Of a stretch of 64,000 bases of DNA, positions 24,008-35,408 are shown in pieces. The translations under genes and the position numbers were made by a program. The notes under the pieces were generated by a model that had not been told where the DNA came from, searched no databases, and worked only from the letters and a program-made list of their open reading frames with translations. The stretch comes from Ascarosepion bandense (lineage: Eukaryota > Mollusca > Cephalopoda > Sepiida > Sepiidae). Position 1 is the first letter of the stretch; each line of letters opens with the position of its first letter. The DNA is taken from assembly GCA_037127315.1 (NCBI GenBank), contig JBBBDQ010001124.1, forward strand, positions 2,492,501-2,556,500, given 5' to 3'.

Positions 24008-24626
24008 TTTAGATTAGATGAACTAATAAATAAATATACACATTATCCTGCATTTTAACAAATCCTGAATTAATAGATAAATATACATATTATCCTGCAT
24101 AAAATATAGAATATGTATATTTATTGTGTGCATTAAGTTGTGATGATGCTTAGTGTCAAGATTGCTACTTTTTCAGTGGTTTACTGATAAAAAAAAACAT
24201 TTTAGGAATCAGGTTTTTGTCGTAAAGTGCTCGATATTGAGATAGAGCATTAATAGGATTATTGTGGAGAAGTTTGTTACTTAACTGAGCAGATTCATGC
24301 CAAATTATTTTCAGATGAAGAAAAAAATCCCAACATCACGATGGTGCCTTCAAGAAACTTTAAAGTTAGCATAAATCTGCTCAGTCAAGTGACAAATTTC
24401 TCCACATTAATCTTTATATATATATATGAGAAAGAGAGAGACAGTTTATATACTTAGTTATATGATTTTGCACACCAAAACTATTTTTTTTCTGTATCAT
24501 TGGGGAGGCGAGAGGTGCTAAAAGCTCTTAGCCAGACTCACTCTCATAAAATTTGTATTTTAATGACCTAACATCAAAATATTATTTTTGGGACATGAGT
24601 TAGGCCAAGAATCTTTCACCACCTTC

Positions 24627-24678
<52 letters not shown>

Positions 24679-25032
24679 AAAATTTGCTACATTTCTAGAG
24701 GAAAAGTGCATCTGGTGCTAAAATGGCTAATGATTGATTTAACATGTGAAAGGAACAAGGCATGTTTTAAAATTCTTTCAAAGAACAAGTTTCTTACATT
24801 TTGCAGATGTAAATTGTTTTCATTTTGGGGGAAAAAGGATAAAAAAAAATTTTCTCTCAGGCATTTTTATGGGCATTATTTGAAGTTGAGTGGTGAGAGA
24901 CAAAAAAGTAGACAAAATATTGTTAAAAATGTGCTAATTTAATTCAGTATTGCAGAGCTCAAAAATCTACTTGGTTTCAGTTATTTTTTTAAAATGCATA
25001 TCAAATTAAACCTGTCTGTCACTTATAACATT
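24008..25032. other. No gene; (TG)n and (TA)n tracts
   Basis: Contains tandem AATAAATATACA units, (TA)n near 24415 and a long (TG)n at 24629-24675. The ORF at 24631-24942 starts in the (TG)n and is not supported. Confidence 0.5.
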
Positions 25033-25176
25033 GATTTGAAGATACAATGATTTGAAGATACAATGATTTGAAGATACAATGATTTGAAGATACAATGATT
25101 TGAAGATACAATGATTTGAAGATACAATGATTTGAAGATACAATGATTTGAAGATACAATGATTTGAAGATACAAT
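25033..25176. repeat. Minisatellite, 9 units of 16 bp
   Basis: GATTTGAAGATACAAT is repeated nine times without visible change, followed by a partial unit GATTT. Confidence 0.97.
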
Positions 25177-25670
25177 GATTTCCTAGCAAAAAAAAGCAAC
25201 GATTCAGAACTGATCATCTAAAAATAAATTATTAAATATGGATGAGTTTTTGATTAACTTAAGTCATAACTTGACAAATCCTTGGTGTTGCCAGACCTGT
25301 TCTGAAATCCTGAGACCATCTACTTTCAGATTAGATGTAACACATATCACTTGGGAAATGTTCATAATTTAACAAATACTTGGTGTTAAGACAAAGACCA
25401 GTTCTGAAATCCTGAAACCATCATCAAATAATGGTTAAGGCTTTTTAAAAGCAATGTCAGTATTTCATGAATTAATCTATATCATAAGTTTTGCTGGTTT
25501 TAACTCAATATTTTGACCAGTGTGGGGTTTGGCTTTCATGAAAATTGAAACTAGTAGTGATTTATTAATTTATTTATTTTTAAATTTAATATGCTGTAAT
25601 GATGTAAAAATATGTATAGAGATTAGGTTCCTTTTATTATGACTTACTGACTTGTATATGTTTATATATA

Positions 25671-26090
25671 TTAGCAGTATAGCCCGGCGTTTCTCGGGTG
25701 CAATGAAAGCTTTAAAACTAATCCATGGTCCTGGAGCTGAGACTCTTTGGACGATGCCACGAAAGACTAAAAAGCAATAGTTGTTTCGAGTTAAAGTGAA
25801 ACCGTAGACTGAAAGAAAAATGAATAGATGTAAGTCAAATTTTGATTTCCTGGTATTGATATCAAATAAGTTTTTTTTCGTCGTAAACTGAATTTTGAAG
25901 GCTAAATAAGTTCTCTGAGTAAATGGTATCATGGCTGAGACTAAGAACTACAATTATATCTACTTAGAGCCAAACCCGAAGTAAAAACTAAAATAAAAGG
26001 GCTGAAAAAATACAGACATACAGGCAGATAAACAGGCATACACGCACACAAACATCTTGCCTTTTATGTGTGTGTGCACATATATATGTA
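25671..26090 (-). mobile_element. Helitron copy, 3' end complete, 5' end lost
   Basis: Minus strand ends CCCGAGAAACGCCGGG, spacer, then CTAA (CTAG in other copies). The body matches the 34419-35129 copy up to CAAACATCTTGCCTTTTA and then stops in a (TG)/(TA) tract beside a SINE. Confidence 0.75.
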
Positions 26091-26092
26091 TA

Positions 26093-26401
26093 GGATGTGC
26101 AATGTGGTGCATTGGATATCTGCTCGGAATGAGAAATCGGGGAGCCAAGTTCGAATTCCAGCTGAATTCATTTCATTCACTTACACACAAATACCCTTGG
26201 GAAAGGTATTAATCTGTCTATTCCTTTCAGTTATGGGTTAAATAATAGGACAGATTGGGTTCTATAGCCTTGGTCGGCAACCAGTCTACCGCAGAAAGCA
26301 ATGGCAACCTACTGCGGGATAATCTTCTGCCCAGTCAGTCATGTCTCTTTTGAGACATGATCGCCCAAAGCGTGTATCATGTATGGCACTTAACTGACTG
26401 A
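26093..26401 (+). mobile_element. tRNA-derived SINE
   Basis: Full-length copy from GGATGTGCAATGTGGTGCA to CACTTAACTGACTGA. Confidence 0.9.
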
Positions 26402-26402
26402 A

Positions 26403-26670
26403 CAGATTGGCAGTAAGGTCTCAGCATTTTGCAGTTGGACTAAATGTAACCATAAATTCTATGTTAACAGTTTCTTCTGTTGCACTTGTGAAACTCTCTT
26501 CTTGATTTTTGCTTCCTAATCAACTTTGATTTTCAAAGTTTTAAATTCAATATCATTTAAGCTATTTTGTCTTAATTCTCACTTTTTTTCTCATATTCTC
26601 TGACACTCAGTAATCCCATTCATTTTAATGGGTTTATTGCCCTCTTTGGAGTGAAATTATTAAACATATA
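26403..26670 (+). mobile_element. Jockey-like LINE relic (3' part)
   Basis: Text corresponding to [25 protein letters not shown] of the 22-kb copy can be followed (GATTGGCAGTAAGGTCTCAGC and onwards), ending GAGTGAAATTATTAAA. Heavily decayed. It begins where the SINE ends. Confidence 0.5.
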
Positions 26671-27191
26671 TTTTACACTTAAAGAAAAAAGAGATCATTT
26701 TTTAATAAAACAGGATACAAAAGTATCACAATGTTTAAAATTTTAGGTGCTTTTCATCCGACCCTTCTTCAGAACTAAAATCATGGGTAATTTAAGACTA
26801 AGTAGCTAATAAGAAAAATTTTTATTAGCGACTGAAATTAAAACGTAAACTGATTAAATTGAGATAAGGGGAGTAGGGGAGAAAAAATAAAAAAAATTAT
26901 GCTCCATTGGGTAATGGCTTCTTTGAAAAGTGCCAATTTATATGTGCCGAGGGTTTGTGTCCTGGCCTTGATCACTGTTGTTTATGCTAGATAACGCACT
27001 CTCTCCCAGAAACTGTAACTAAGGTCTGTTCAGCATAATTGCAGTATAAATCACAGGTGGGATTTGTGCCTGAGCAGGTGTCTACAACAGGGACTAGCTA
27101 GCTGATCTGGTAGACAGACATCCTTGAATATGAGTTGCTAGCCATACATAAATACATCTTTAGACAAGAATGTGGGTAATTTTTAAGTTTC

Positions 27192-27245
<54 letters not shown>

Positions 27246-28280
27246 CTGATTTACGATAGAGTCTTGACATCTCTCGATTTCATGTTCCCACGATATTTCT
27301 TAAAAATCTTGGTTTGTAAGGGGTCATTATTTCTAGATGTAAATCTATGAAGGACTACTAAAAGGCCTTCTGCTTAATCCACTTCCTGAAATCTGACCAA
27401 GAGTAATTTTTTTTTTTAAGGGCTTCTTGGGTGGGCCATGAACATTTCAGCACCCCAAATTCTGTAAAAAGTAAGATTCCTGCCCATTTTTAAAATTGTG
27501 TGTACGTGCAATATAAAACATAGTAAAAGCATTTTCTTTTTCTTTTAACTTGTTTAGGCCATGACCTGAAAGGAATTAAACTAGTTTGTTTGTTTTTACT
27601 GGGAGGACCCTCTACCATAAGTACTGATAATAGTTCCTTTCTTTTCTAAGGACACTATAAGAGTTTTGTGGTCACAGATTTCTGACTCTCCTTTTAATTA
27701 TAGGCAACGTGTGTGAGTGAGTGGAGGGAGACAGAAACACATGTGGTTGGTTAAGATCTTGGTTACATTCATTAAAAGTTATGAATGAAATTTTTTATTT
27801 ATTGTTTTTCAATCTTTTCTTTTTATGAAAGCAATCCCTTGTAAAAAAAAATGGAGGCGTTGGCTGTCTATTTCCTGAGGTGTTCCACTCGCAGACATTG
27901 GTGAATAGACCAAATTCCTCCTTTGCATGTGACTTTGCTTGATTCTTTTTGTTTCAATACACAAATCTTGGAATTTGGAGGCCATCCACTCAGGAAAGGT
28001 CTCAAACTCTTAAGAAAAATGTTTTACCCAATAGTCACATAAATATGGGGTGTGTGCAATGATATGAATTATGTAAAATTAATAGCACATTTATTAGGTG
28101 TATTTTGTTGGTAGGGTAAGTTGTGCTGTATAAAAAACAAACCATTAAGCATAATGAAATACCAATTCTAATTATTAAAGTTATGCAACATTCCACTTTG
28201 TTCCAACTCAGTGACCATTTCAAAATTCCAAGTAATAATTCTACTCAGTGTGTGGAAAAATGGTTAGCAGCATAGAAAAC
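26671..28280. other. No gene; long (TA)n
   Basis: AT-rich, with a (TA)n of about 45 nt at 27195-27240. No coding region recognised. Confidence 0.5.
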
Positions 28281-28289
28281 AAAATTGGT

Positions 28290-28440
28290 GAATGATTTTG
28301 AGCTTTAATCAAGGCTGTTTACATTCACTATATAGCAATACCCTTGAAAAAGGCATGAATCTGCCTTTCCCTGCATTTAGGTAAAACAATAGGGTAGACT
28401 GGGTTCTTTAGTACAGATTAGCAACTAAAAGGATAACTGA
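28290..28440 (+). mobile_element. Decayed SINE body
   Basis: TTACATTCACTATATAGCAA, ACCCTTGAAAAAGGCATGAA and ACTGGGTTCTTTAG correspond in order to the middle of the tRNA-derived SINE. No intact promoter. Confidence 0.5.
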
Positions 28441-28472
28441 TTCCAAATCGGGAGTGGAGCCTCCAAGACAAA

Positions 28473-28720
28473 TCAGTTAAGTGCCATACGTGATACACAC
28501 TTTGGGTGATCATGTCTTTAAAGAGACATGACTGACTGGGCAGAAGATTATTCCACAGTAGGCTGCCATTGCTTTCTGCAGTAGACTAGTTGCCAGCCAA
28601 TGCTATAGAACCCAATCTGTCCTATTATTTAACCAATAACTGGAGGGAAGAGACAGATTAATAGCTTTCCAAAGAGTATTTGTGCATAAGTGAATGCAAG
28701 CAATTCAACTGGAATTCGTT
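28473..28720 (-). mobile_element. tRNA-derived SINE, head missing
   Basis: Minus-strand copy from the tail (TCAGTTAAGTGCCATACG) to CAACTGGAATTCG, 5'-truncated before the tRNA-like part. Confidence 0.85.
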
Positions 28721-29978
28721 CAGTGCAGACAAAAAGGTTAAGACAGTTTCATTATACCACTGTAAAGAAAAAGAAATATCTCGTACATTAAGTGGTGATC
28801 TCCTTGTCTGATGAGTCTCACTTTAAATAACATTCGCAAATGGGTTACTGTGTAAATCCTCCATCCTGTAAGGTTATGGCCATCATCAAAACATTGGAAT
28901 GATGGTCACCTAAGAAAATGGTGTCACATTTACAATGCAATACAAAACTGATGTCATGCATTAGTTTTTATTGAGGCTGGTTATATTTTCACATTTAATC
29001 CTTTTGATAAAAGACATGAAATCACTTTTCCCTGAGCCAGATATCTAACTAAAGATTGACATTACTACCTGACCTGCCCATGGAGTAGCAGTAAAAAACT
29101 TTCTTCATCAAATAGCCAAACTTAGCAGAGGCCAATACCTTAATCTAATAATTTATTATGTCTTAATCTGGGCACAAGGCCAGAAAGAATGAAGCACTAT
29201 AACAAAAACAAATAAATGAAATAAAAATAAAACTTCATACAAAGCTTTTGACTTTGTATAAGGTTTGATTGATTTTTTTTAATGGGTTATCAACCCTTTG
29301 TGGGTTAGTTAAAACCAAAGCATTTGGGATTTTAAAATCCTCTTTTGTTTTTTCTTCTTTTTTTTTTGTAAGTGAATATTGCATTAAAAAATCTTTTTTA
29401 GACAACAATAATTTTTCCAGATACATATCTTACTATTTAGTCCATAGGTAGGGAAGAAGTGATAGTAGTATTTGCCTGTAAGTGAATTCAACAAATTCAA
29501 ATGGAATTCAAACTCTGATTTCTAATTCCAAGTTGCTATCTATTACACCACCCACGCATCCCCCTATATGAGGATTAAACTTACTACTCAGTATTACCTT
29601 AGTATTCACAATCTGAGAAGTCAGCTTACTAACTATTATAGTACAAAGACACTTATAACTAAGTTTAATATGAGGATGTTTTTCTTGGAATTTTAATCTT
29701 TCGGACATCTTGAGAAGTAATCATGAAATACTTCATTTAAGTATCTTATTTTGTTCTCGGTCATGTGTGTCGTGAATTGAAAGAGAAACGATTGCTCAGG
29801 CATGTATCACATGATGGCACTTAACTAAGTCATCTGCGAAGATTAAACCTAATATCAGTCGAGAATTGGTCCTTAAATTTATTACCCAGCATTTTTGTGT
29901 CATTTTGTTTCATTCTCTCCATGAGATCCAAGGTTTTCTCAATACTGCCCCATTTAAATTTTTAAAGTTTAGGAGTCA
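28721..29978. other. SINE fragments in otherwise empty sequence
   Basis: About 29440-29560 (-) and 29745-29835 (+) are decayed pieces of the same SINE. About 29260-29420 (+) shares GGGTTATCAACC and neighbouring text with repeat family A. No gene. Confidence 0.45.
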
Positions 29979-30280
29979 GGATGTGCGTTCTGGTCCAGTG
30001 GATATCGGCTCGGAACGAGAAATCGGGGAGCTGAGTTTGAATTCCAGTTGAATTCATTGCATTCACTTGCATGCAAATACCCTTGGGAAAGGTTTAATCC
30101 ATCTCTTCCCTCCAGTTATGGGTTAAATAACAGGACAGATTGGGTTCTATAGCCTTGGCCGGCAACCAGTCTACCGCAGAAAGCAATGGCAACCTACTGC
30201 GGGATAATCTTCTGCCTAGTCAGTCATGTCTCTTTTGAGACATGATTGCACAAGCGTGTTTCACGTATGGCACTTGACTG
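29979..30280 (+). mobile_element. tRNA-derived SINE with 13-bp target-site duplication
   Basis: Full-length copy flanked by AGTTTAGGAGTCA at 29966-29978 and 30281-30293, an exact duplication. This fixes the ends of the element: GGATGTGCG at the head and CACTTGACTG at the tail. Confidence 0.97.
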
Positions 30281-30389
30281 AGTTTAGGAGTCAACCATAG
30301 TTGAGATCATCAAGTCAATATCAATGATATTTTACTTAGCTGCATAGTATGTACTTTGCCAGAGTTACATTCAATTTTGAATTCAGTTT

Positions 30390-30490
30390 TGATCCAAGAC
30401 TGGTTGCCACTCAAGCTATAGAACCCAGTCTGTCCAGTTATTTACCCCGAGCTGGGATTGGGAGGGAGAAGAGTTGGCATCGCAATTCCA
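30390..30490 (-). mobile_element. SINE fragment
   Basis: GACTGGTTGCCACTCAAG, TATAGAACCCAGTCTGTCC and the following text match the minus-strand SINE body. Truncated at both ends. Confidence 0.6.
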
Positions 30491-30702
30491 CTTTTCATGC
30501 CAATGGCTGATATGCCACATGCCCATTCATACACTATTATATTTATGCTATTATACATGAAAAGAAAAACAAAAGATGAAGTGAAATCATGAGTCTGTTC
30601 ATTTCCCATGATCCTCTATTATGCCTTAAAAATGAATATGATGATAATTCTTGTGATGCCTTGTTTTATAAATGAGCATTCCTTCCAACTGTATACACAT
30701 GC

Positions 30703-30747
<45 letters not shown>

Positions 30748-31017
30748 CTATAGTAATTACAATACCAATAGTAACAGAACTAACTCTGCCAAAACTAGTA
30801 TTAATAAAGCTATAATTTAAATCGTCTTGTACAACCCACCAAGGACAAACTCAGAGGAAAAAGAGGGGGAAGTAAAAAAAAAAAAAAAAAAAAAGAAACA
30901 AAGTACTTGAACAAAAAGTCAAGTACCCGTAAGAAAGAAAAAATCCCCAGGACGAAAACCCTAACACTAAAGCGCTCAATACGAAGGTAGAGCAACAAAG
31001 ACAGAAAATCTAAGCCT

Positions 31018-31073
31018 GAGCCAACAAACCTACCTAGGTTTCACCCTACGGCTCATCAGGGTAAAATTGGCTC
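31018..31073 (-). ncRNA. Hammerhead ribozyme, type I-like
   Basis: On the minus strand: CTGATGA (31059-31053), stem II GCC-gtag-GGT, GAAA (31042-31039), short stem III CCTAGG, then U-A with predicted cleavage between 31031 and 31030. Stem I closes with ACC/GGT next to the core and GAGCCAA/TTGGCTC (31073-31067 with 31024-31018) beyond an internal loop. All invariant core positions of the hammerhead family are present. Self-cleavage has not been tested; the call rests on motif and pairing. Confidence 0.75.
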
Positions 31074-31083
31074 TCTTATTACC

Positions 31084-31125
31084 CTGACGAGCCACAGGGT
31101 GAAACCTAGGTAGGTTTGTTGGCTC
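31084..31125 (+). ncRNA. Hammerhead-like core on the opposite arm
   Basis: CTGACGA, stem II GCC-acag-GGT, GAAA, CCTAGG and TA follow in order. The core is intact (position 7 may be any base), and ACC/GGT can start stem I. The distal stem I strand (GAGCCAA) is not found upstream, so activity is less likely than for the minus-strand copy. Confidence 0.5.
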
Positions 31126-31133
31126 AGGCTTAG

Positions 31134-31189
<56 letters not shown>

Positions 31190-31194
<5 letters not shown>

Positions 31195-31340
31195 TAATAA
31201 CGTATATTATTGATAATTACTATGCTAGGACATGTGAAAAACTACAAACTACTACACAATTGTACATTTTGTTTCAACATTGAAAGAAAAATGTCTCATT
31301 AGGTAGCTAATATTGATGGTAATAAACGTTTTTATTTTTT
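31190..31340 (+). repeat. Inverted-repeat partner of 33010-33130
   Basis: CTACAAACTACTACACAATT, GTACATTTTGTTTCAACATT and GATGGTAATAAACGTTTTT reappear in reverse complement at 33010-33130. The two copies enclose about 1.7 kb that includes two SINEs. Confidence 0.7.
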
Positions 31341-31942
31341 TTTTAAATTCTTTAAAAACAACACTTCTTTTTATTTTGGAGAGATTTTTTTTTTTTTGTA
31401 TGAGGTAAAAAGATATTAAAATAAAAGAATGAGGGAAGAAAAGAGCAGAAAATAAGATGAGAAATCAATAAAAGAAAAGATACAGAAGAAATAGAAAATT
31501 TTTAAATTTGGGCCGGAAATTAATTGCAGACAGATATTGACAGCAGTTACTAAGTTGCAGCTCAAATCTTTTGGCATTAAAAAAAAAAAAAAATGGTGAA
31601 ATCCCTTACACAAACAAAGATTATTCATAAAACGAAAAATAAAGGATATTTAAAAAAAAAAAAAAAAAGAAAAAACAATGCAAAGATATAAATTCATAAG
31701 ACCTAATATTATAAATTAGGAAAAATAAATTAATTAAAAACATTTAAAATTAAATTAAAAATAATATAAATAAGATAAATATAAAATAAATAAAAACATA
31801 TCATTAAAATAATAACAATAATAAATGTAAAATATATAAAAAAATAAAATAAAAATATAAAAATAATAATAAATATACAAAAAAATCAAATCAAATAATA
31901 AATATAATAAGCTAATACATGGCTAAATATACCAACAGTATT

Positions 31943-32105
31943 CACTCAGTTAAGTGCCATACGTGATACACGCTTGGGCGATCATGTCTCGAATTATCCC
32001 GCAGTAGGTTGCCATTACTTTCTGTGGAAGACTGGTTGCCAGCCAAGGCTATAGAACCCAATCTGTCCTGCTATTTGATTCATAGCTAGATGGGGAAGAG
32101 ATGTA
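31943..32105 (-). mobile_element. tRNA-derived SINE, tail half
   Basis: Minus-strand copy from CTCAGTTAAGTGCCATACG to the AACCCATAACTGG region, with an internal deletion after CATGTCTCGA. The head is missing. Confidence 0.8.
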
Positions 32106-32222
32106 ATATATTAATAAGTAGTAATTAGTGGAGGGGGGATCAATTTATTACTTCATAACAATATAAAACCAGTCCCCCACTTTATGCCCAGTAGAAGTCT
32201 TAATCATGTTTCCAACTATTCG

Positions 32223-32527
32223 CTCAGTTAAGTGCCATACGTGATACACGCTTGGGCAATCATGTCTCTTTCAAAATCTGACTGACTGGGCAGATTATCA
32301 TCCCGCAGTAGGTTGCCATTGCTTTCTGTGGTAGACTGGTTGCCGACCAAGGTTACAGAACCCAATCTGTTCTGTTATTTAACCCATAACTAGAAGGAAT
32401 AGACGGATTAATATCTTTCCCAAGGGTATTTGCACGTAAGTGAATGCAGTGAATTCAACTGGAGTTCGAACTCGGCTCTCCGATTTCTCGTTCCGAGTCG
32501 ATATCCACTGCACCACAACGCACATCC
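32223..32527 (-). mobile_element. tRNA-derived SINE
   Basis: Full-length minus-strand copy ending with the head complement CACAACGCACATCC. No clear target-site duplication. Confidence 0.9.
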
Positions 32528-33229
32528 AGTATTGAGTGCAATAAAAATACTTAAGGCAAGAAATAAATTGTAGTAGAAGATAAAGATAAAATAACATAAG
32601 ATTATATAGTTAGAGGAAATTATCAAGATAGTAAGGTTAATACTATAAAATGTTTATAATTACTGTAGTTTCATGCTTTTGATTTAGTAATATGTGACTT
32701 TTTATGTACTTCATAATTTCAACTTTTTTTTTTTTTTCCTCTAGACAAAGGAAACAACGTTCATTCACCGATCTAGATATTCTAGCTTGTTTGAGAATTT
32801 TCCATTTAACTTTAGGTGTTTTATCTCTTCTTTTAACTTCCAAAAATATTTAGAAAGTGATGTCATATTTCATTTGTCCTTATTAGTAAAAGATGAGAGA
32901 TGATTATAAAAACGTTTACAAAACGTTTTTACATATTAATATCATTTTGACCTGGATGAAAAAAAAAATTCCAAAAATAAAGGGAAGTGCTGTTTTTAAA
33001 AGAAATTTTTTTTTTATATAAAAACGTTTATTACCATCATTGTTAACTACCTGATAAAACATGTTCTTCCAATGTTAAAAGATGTACAATTTTGTAGTAG
33101 TTTGTAGTTTTTCCCATATTCTAATGTAATAATAATAAATATTTATTGCTGTATTTTTATATTAAACACTGTTTTAAATTAATGTCTTCAAAATTGCAAT
33201 TATTTTCTTTTTTATTCATTTGTAGTTTT

Positions 33230-33264
<35 letters not shown>

Positions 33265-33313
33265 TTTATAGCTCTGTTATATTACATTGAGCACTGTTTT
33301 CTTAACACCAGAA

Positions 33314-33364
<51 letters not shown>

Positions 33365-33883
33365 TTGTATTTATTTTTACTTCAACATTTTTATTAATTT
33401 AAATGTTATTATAATGGACAATAGATGACTTATTTTAATTTATTAAATGGTGTGTTTTAAGTCTGATAATTTTTATAAATTTGATAAATTTTAGTCAGGG
33501 AATTAATTTTCTTTACAAAGATTTCTCAAATATACAGACCAATAGACATAATACACCCTAAAAAAATGGGGGCATCTATTTAAAATACGTAATATCCACT
33601 ATAATAAAAAAAAAAAACTTTTCCTTTCTCAAAAATAAGTAATGAAAACTTCATTTTGTTCCTTACACTGCGGACAAGCTCTTGATGCACTTTCTTTTAC
33701 TCTTTCCCTTTCTTGCTGACTTAATTAAATATGCTTCTTATGGTTATCATCTGGACTAGACGGAGTTATTTCCCTTACATTTATGGAACTAAAAGCGTAC
33801 GAATAAAATCTTATGGCGTGAAGGTGATATTTGTTTATGGTACCTGCTTGGTTAAATTTTAAGTTTAAATTAATTTCTTTTAA

Positions 33884-33916
<33 letters not shown>

Positions 33917-34050
33917 GTTTGAAGTGTGTGTTTTTAGTTTATATTATATACAGCTGAAAAGAACCAACAGTTTAACAATTCAAAGTTCTCTGGCATTTAC
34001 TGTTTTTTTTTTATAAAAGTGCTCAATACAATAAATATTGTAAAGCATAA
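32528..34050. other. No gene; microsatellites and a repeat arm
   Basis: 33010-33130 is the inverted partner of 31190-31340. (TA)n/(CA)n lies at 33229-33262, (TA)n at 33322-33360 and (AAT)n at 33884-33915. No coding region recognised. Confidence 0.5.
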
Positions 34051-34052
34051 TA

Positions 34053-34349
34053 TAATCATATAATTAAATTTGTTTTTTTAATTAAAAATACATTGCAACA
34101 TGGAAATTTCTATGTTTTGAGATTTCTATCTCGTCATCAAGCAATGTTAGATCTTTGTTGTGAAAATGGTTTTCATTTAAATAAGATGTAGTTTCTTATA
34201 TTAAATATAAGACATATTGTTTCTAATATTTAAATGAAAATCATTTTCACAACAATGATCAAACATTGCCTGATGTCGAGATAGAAATCTTGGAACAGAA
34301 ATTTCCATGTTGCAATGTATTTTTAATTAAAACAAATTTAATTATGATG
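34053..34349. repeat. Long imperfect palindrome, arms about 120 bp
   Basis: Left arm (TACATTGCAACATGGAAATT, TTTCTATCTCG, TTGTGAAAATG) and right arm (CATTTTCACAACAA, CGAGATAGAAATC, CCATGTTGCAATGTA) are reverse complements with several mismatches around a spacer of about 45 nt. Confidence 0.9.
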
Positions 34350-35128
34350 ATTTTTATATATATATATGTGTTAGAAAAAAATATTAATTTTTCTTTTTAT
34401 CAAGAAAAATTTTATACATCTAAACTTATTTATAAATGGAACTTTGTGTGTGTCCATTACCTATAGACTCAGAAACAGCTGAACCGATTTTCTGGAAAAT
34501 TTACACAGTTGTACTATAAGCGTCTGCAAGTTTTCTTAGCTAGGTTTTGTGTCAAAGTACCCCTGATAAATATCGATAATCGAAAAAATAGGGTTATAGA
34601 AGGAGTGGTCTGATTTTAATCAAATTTGATACACTCATAGACAAAGACATAAGAAACGATATTCAGAAGTTTCAAGGTTCCAGTTTGTACAATAGTGCAG
34701 AAAATCGATTATATATATATAAAAGGCAAGATGTTTGTGTGTGTCTGTTTATATGCCTGTATTTTTTTATTTTTTTTATTTTATTTTTTTTTTTTTTTCA
34801 GCCCTTTTATTTTAGTTTTTACTTCGGGTTTGGCTTTAAGTAGATATAATTGTAGTTCTTAGTCTCAGCCATGATACCATTTACTTAGAACTTATTTAGC
34901 CTTCAAAATTCAGTTTACGACAAAAAAAACTTATTTGATGTCGATACGAGGAAATAAAAATTTGACTTACATCCATTCATTTTTCTTTCAGTCTACAGTT
35001 TTGCTTTAACTGGAAACAACTATTGCTTTTTAGTCTTTCGTGTCAACGTCCAAAGAGTCTGAGCTCCAGGACCATTGATTAGTTTTAAAGCTTTCATTGC
35101 ACCCGAGCAATGCCGGGCTATACTGCTA

Positions 35129-35180
<52 letters not shown>

Positions 35181-35345
35181 GTATATAAGTGTAAAAAGTT
35201 TTAGTGTAACATTGTTTTTTTTTTTTAGGATTTCATTGGATTGAAATAAGGTTTATGTTGATGCAGTTACATGTTAAGAAGATATCATTAAAATTGTTCT
35301 TGATAGAAAAAATATATACATTTTTTTCTAACACACATATTTTAC
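34345..35345. repeat. Short inverted repeats flanking a Helitron
   Basis: GTGTTAGAAAAAAAT near 34368 with the following TATCAAGAA text reappears inverted at 35290-35338 (TTCTTGATAG and ATTTTTTTCTAACAC). The pair brackets the Helitron at 34419-35129. Confidence 0.6.
34419..35129 (+). mobile_element. Non-autonomous Helitron, complete (711 bp)
   Basis: Starts TCTAAACTTATTTATAAATG after an A at 34418 and ends CCCGAGCAATGCCGGG hairpin, spacer, CTAG before a T at 35130, as Helitrons do. It carries no helicase ORF. It contains both internal blocks found separately in other copies. Confidence 0.88.
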
Positions 35346-35351
35346 ATATAT

Positions 35352-35408
35352 AGTCATTTGCAGACAGATCTGTTTCGCTGTATCACAGCTCATCAGTACA
35401 GTTAGACT
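35352..35408 (-). ncRNA. Hammerhead ribozyme, type I-like, next to a Penelope remnant
   Basis: Minus strand: stem I AGTC...TGTA, CTGATGA (35396-35390), stem II GCTGT-gat-ACAGC, GAAA (35376-35373), short stem III CAGATCTG, cleavage triplet GUC with the cut after 35363, then TGCA...GACT closing stem I. Every conserved core base is present. Hammerheads of this minimal stem III type are known from Penelope-like elements, and a GIY-YIG fragment lies just upstream on the same strand. Confidence 0.8.

Larger units (their letters stand above)
31011..31132. repeat. Inverted repeat made of two hammerhead-like arms
   Basis: Arms of about 54 bp (31011-31064 and 31079-31132) are reverse complements with three differences, and about 14 nt lie between them. 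A (TA)n of about 55 nt follows at 31136-31191. Confidence 0.95.

Noticed and set aside
26755..26800. Hammerhead-like CTGAAGA...GAAA on the minus strand
   Set aside because: The stem II segment AGGGTCGGAT has no complementary strand. At most it is a decayed Penelope-type end.
28817..28850. Possible hammerhead starting CTGATGAG
   Set aside because: No GAAA follows at a suitable distance, and stem II cannot be closed.
34120..34300. CTGATG and GAAA inside the 34-kb palindrome
   Set aside because: The core is incomplete on both arms (CTGATGT, TTGATGA) and no stem II exists.
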